Under the pieces are notes generated by a model, which worked only from the letters and a program-made list of their open reading frames with translations, was not told where the DNA came from and did not search any database. The translations under genes and the position numbers were made by a program. From JAWLFI01 sp964627995 (GTDB lineage Bacteria > Bacteroidota > Bacteroidia > Chitinophagales > Saprospiraceae), in assembly GCA_964627995.1 (NCBI GenBank), contig CAZVLN010000084.1, positions 1 through 5,494 on the forward strand: a stretch of DNA of 5,494 bases. The letters are read 5' to 3'. This document shows, in pieces, positions 4,601 to 5,494 of this stretch. Each line of letters starts with the position of its first letter. The stretch's first letter is position 1.

Positions 4601-5494
4601 TACTAATCCGATAAGTGGTACCGTTGTTTCTACGAATAGTACACAACCCGGAGTACATAATATACCTGATGGTAATGTGTTTGAAATGGGTACCACCGAA
4701 GTTACTTATACACTCACGGCAGATAATAATGGGAATGGAACCATTGAGGCAAATGAAACTCAATCCCAGTCATTTAATGTGACCGTTCTAGATGTTGAGA
4801 ATCCGGTAGCAGAATGTAGAGATGTTATTGTTCGATTGGATAATAATGGGGATGCGGTTGTTTTTGCTTCGGACCCAGGTACAGGGCAGGAATATATTGA
4901 TGCCGGCTCTACGGATAATAGTTTAGATCCCATCACCTTAGAAGTTAGTCGGAATGGAACAGATTACGGTCCGTCGGTAGCCTTTGATTGTTCTGATGTG
5001 GGAGGTAATGTCGTGAATTTGAGAGTTACAGATCAGTCGGGAAACTCTTCCCTTTGCATAGCCTCTGTCGAGATTGAAAACTTTTTCCAGGATTATTCTA
5101 TCAACATGAACTTGCCTGAAATCTGTCTGGATCCGTTTCAGGATACCATTGATCTGGCTCCCTATGTAACAATTGATCTGCCCAATGGTACAAGTATATC
5201 TCCAGCTTCTGTATCTGATTTAGGGCCAAATGTATTTGGCGAATTTTATATCGAACAATTCTTACCTGATCCGAATGAGCCTTTCGATGAGGGAGAAATA
5301 ACCAATGATGGAATTTATACCCCAGGTGAGTCCAATGGTTATGCACGAATTGCATATGTTATTGCCATTGATGATAACACTTCAGACACCATTCCATTCG
5401 GAACACTAGGTTGCTTTAAATCTGTTTCACAGGTGGTTCGAATTCAATATCAAGATCCTTCCTGGTTGCCGGGAGCACTATGTTGTGATGCGCC
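1605..5494 (+). CDS. giant secreted HYR-domain surface protein (3' end outside window)
   Basis: One uninterrupted frame of 1,296 codons plus two bases runs from ATG 1605 off the right edge with no stop. Residues 1-26 are a signal peptide: basic start (KFTHRK), a Leu/Phe-rich core, and likely cleavage after GWG before Gln27. Layout: HYR-like modules at 30-101 and 104-180; a long cysteine-containing beta-rich region to about 615; an amphipathic segment at 616-845; HYR-type modules at about 846-956 and 959-1062; a module like the first two at 1066-1157; and a further domain to the edge. About 45 cysteines suggest many disulfides, fitting an exported protein. An EF-hand-like loop lies at 1040-1051. 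HYR/Ig-like arrays in Bacteroidota are typical of adhesins and gliding or matrix proteins carried by the type IX secretion system; its C-terminal sorting domain would lie beyond the window and is not seen. No enzymatic motif is evident, so adhesion is inference. The start has no Shine-Dalgarno box but gives an intact signal peptide. Confidence 0.93.
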   Translation, partial: MNYKFTHRKSILFLLFSLFFAFSGWGQTPMCQDITVSLDGSGDASITAADIDAGSTGNGPLTLSVSPNSFSCANLGANTVTLTVTDTVGTATCSATVTVEDNISPTAQCVNNLTVYLEADGTVDIDAMDVDNGSSDNCSITSSTLSQSTFDCSNIGDNNVVLTVTDQSGNSSTCETTVTVSPLEIELLPVCLCNNDASPNVLDGTYTSTVVVRSDEALPSDLEIEVISSSGAFQINSNIPIPASTELGYCNGTNCPDGVEEGEYYLVFTSNNGTPISMTVEETCSETELEFNGEVCNDYPAVPTFPQEILDSLLCVGEDFSLPANGGDYSISNFPQETPILPPGFEQMGDELFITYNEVVSGPVDLFLHVSQTNMGNGVSDICYSTAYQRIEVLRGPQLASRHFSCLSPGDSIFLSSLLTSFGTEDGIFEVDGQVIDEGIFKPTAAGCYTLSYDPDICDFDPVETEFLISFAAEPELDLLTNVPGPVCQDGGTFQITVNRNSTGGSPILSVTPSEPGFNFSTSGDIATGNVTITLDGPASAGGVDYTICLEETNQVPLPCDTFNMTNTESCTGSSCITITLYNDGFECGDAALFNSECELPNPPSLCPTKVSPSLNFKCRWLDIKLLDIIEAKVEKQQAVYDCKDEMITVDATLNLPGKLGDAVASGPTVGSLPGMSVICSILNWRLRLGFSIFGKRIDLIDFKPFGDLGEGCNDTIGQLILRLLSKAIGGDGGGGFVAADTRGIGVFDYVEEIKFGTTKEVTVENNVQGNGYLSFRVAGGWPFKASSLCGGVVKETINLLDLLPIGAIPIVGPPVEDLIAAAGCNINLVFSASGDLQIPIIDVYPPEIFNCQENGYEFFTSVGCDIPASWSVPAAFEDCKGTPLDYKGITANVDLTYYSGPPIPSVNSIQESGIYQTQGPPPGSILPPGTYPVTYTAAGCNGNFTTCSFNVRVTIGDPVLEVPEDITFNNDVNQWTAIGNGLAPLQGIGCLSTLNYSYTNPISGTVVSTNSTQPGVHNIPDGNVFEMGTTEVTYTLTADNNGNGTIEANETQSQSFNVTVLDVENPVAECRDVIVRLDNNGDAVVFASDPGTGQEYIDAGSTDNSLDPITLEVSRNGTDYGPSVAFDCSDVGGNVVNLRVTDQSGNSSLCIASVEIENFFQDYSINMNLPEICLDPFQDTIDLAPYVTIDLPNGTSISPASVSDLGPNVFGEFYIEQFLPDPNEPFDEGEITNDGIYTPGESNGYARIAYVIAIDDNTSDTIPFGTLGCFKSVSQVVRIQYQDPSWLPGALCCDA
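1692..1907 (+). repeat. HYR-like module 1 (residues 30-101)
   Basis: The module runs from MCQDITVSLDGSG through ITAADIDAGS, FSCANLG and NTVTLTVTDT to TCSATVTVED. This is the familiar Bacteroidota beta-sandwich repeat with a 'CQDITV...SITAADID', 'FxC' and 'TVTD...xxC' skeleton. Cysteines are at 31, 72 and 93. The cysteine usually found in the 'STDNC' position is missing (STGNG here). Confidence 0.75.
1914..2144 (+). repeat. HYR-like module 2 (residues 104-180)
   Basis: The module begins SPTAQCVNNLTVYLEADGT and keeps the full four-cysteine set (109, 138 in SSDNC, 152 in FDCSN, 174 in SSTC). It ends in TVTVS. It follows module 1 with a two-residue linker (NI) and shares VTDQSGNSS exactly with the distant module 3, although the codons differ. 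Confidence 0.75.
3450..4139 (+). other. atypical central segment of the HYR protein (residues 616-845)
   Basis: This stretch of about 230 residues does not read like the Ser/Thr/Asn-rich beta modules around it. It begins NFKCRWLDIKLLDIIEAKVEK, contains several hydrophobic or amphipathic stretches (LRLGFSIFGKRIDLIDF; LILRLLSKAIGG; INLLDLLPIGAIPIVG), and has a glycine run GGDGGGG. Lys, Arg and Leu are richer and cysteines (619, 639 and others) still occur regularly. The base composition and reading frame are continuous with the flanks. I do not recognise a family. It may be a binding domain inserted between adhesive modules. Confidence 0.6.
4140..4472 (+). repeat. HYR-type module (residues about 846-956)
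   Basis: PPEIFNC at the start, WSVPAAFEDC in the middle, and LPPGTYPVTYTA followed by CSFNVRVT at the end match the HYR outline: a 'PxI.NC' opening, a 'W..P.A.D.C' middle, and a 'PxGTxxVTYTA.....CSFxVxV' closing. It is longer than a typical module of about 80 residues because of a loop rich in Pro and Gly (PPPGSILPPG). Confidence 0.7.
4479..4790 (+). repeat. HYR-type module with calcium-loop insertion (residues about 959-1062)
   Basis: The segment opens PVLEVPEDITFNND and closes MGTTEVTYTLTADNN...SFNVTVLD, again the HYR opening and closing strands. The usual cysteine at the end is absent, and the closing hairpin carries an EF-hand-like loop where ordinary modules have a short turn. Confidence 0.6.
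4722..4757 (+). other. EF-hand-like calcium loop (residues 1040-1051)
   Basis: DNNGNGTIEANE fits the 12-residue EF-hand loop: Asp at 1, Asn at 3 and 5, Gly at 6, Thr at 7, Ile at 8, Glu at 9 and Glu at 12. Such lone loops are common in secreted bacterial adhesins and dockerin-like proteins, where bound calcium stiffens the fold. Flanking helices are not apparent, so it is a loop within a beta domain rather than a true EF-hand. Confidence 0.6.
4800..5075 (+). repeat. HYR-like module 3 (residues 1066-1157)
   Basis: NPVAECRDVIVRLDNNGDAV opens the module, followed by DAGSTDNS, FDCSDVGGN, VVNLRVTDQSGNSS and LCIASVEIE. It is clearly related to modules 1 and 2 despite lying almost 900 residues away. 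Cysteines are at 1071, 1129 and 1151; the 'STDNC' cysteine is replaced by Ser. Confidence 0.75.

Noticed and set aside
3908..5355. Three further minus-strand frames (3908-4126, 4320-4529, 5101-5355)
   Set aside because: They are short, low-complexity or basic/His-rich antisense readings of the giant gene without supporting context.

Overview
The window looks like AT-leaning DNA from a member of the Bacteroidota, most likely a Saprospiraceae/Lewinella-type marine or sludge bacterium. This is inferred from a giant secreted protein built of HYR-like modules, start codons preceded by A-rich leaders without Shine-Dalgarno boxes, and a possible TAnnTTTG-type promoter box. No rRNA, tRNA, CRISPR array or transposase gene is visible.

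Left end (1-496): there is no convincing complete gene. The window opens with what may be the last codons of an upstream plus-strand gene, followed by a strong intrinsic terminator (38-66). A long near-perfect inverted repeat follows at once (68-121). A GC-rich block of nested and adjacent hairpins (187-326, about 64% GC) comes next, set in AT-rich flanks. It looks like a structured RNA or a dispersed palindromic intergenic element rather than protein-coding DNA. From 330 to 496 the sequence is AT-rich and holds a possible promoter.

Middle (497-1416): two small genes overlap by four bases (ATGA) and so probably form one operon. The first encodes a predicted four-helix inner-membrane protein. 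The second encodes a lipoprotein with a likely NTF2-like fold. Neither has a function I can name; their coupling suggests a shared envelope role.

Right part (1605-5494): a single uninterrupted plus-strand frame of 1,296 complete codons runs off the window. It encodes a signal-peptide-bearing, cysteine-rich (about 45 Cys) secreted or cell-surface protein. It has two HYR-like modules at the N-terminus, a long low-similarity region, an unusual amphipathic central segment of about 230 residues (616-845), further HYR-type modules, and an EF-hand-like calcium loop (1040-1051). Such proteins in this phylum usually end in a type IX secretion sorting domain; that end lies outside the window. The minus-strand frames over this gene are shadows.

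The best candidates for something undescribed are the structured block at 187-326 with its neighbouring inverted repeat, and the central segment of the giant protein.
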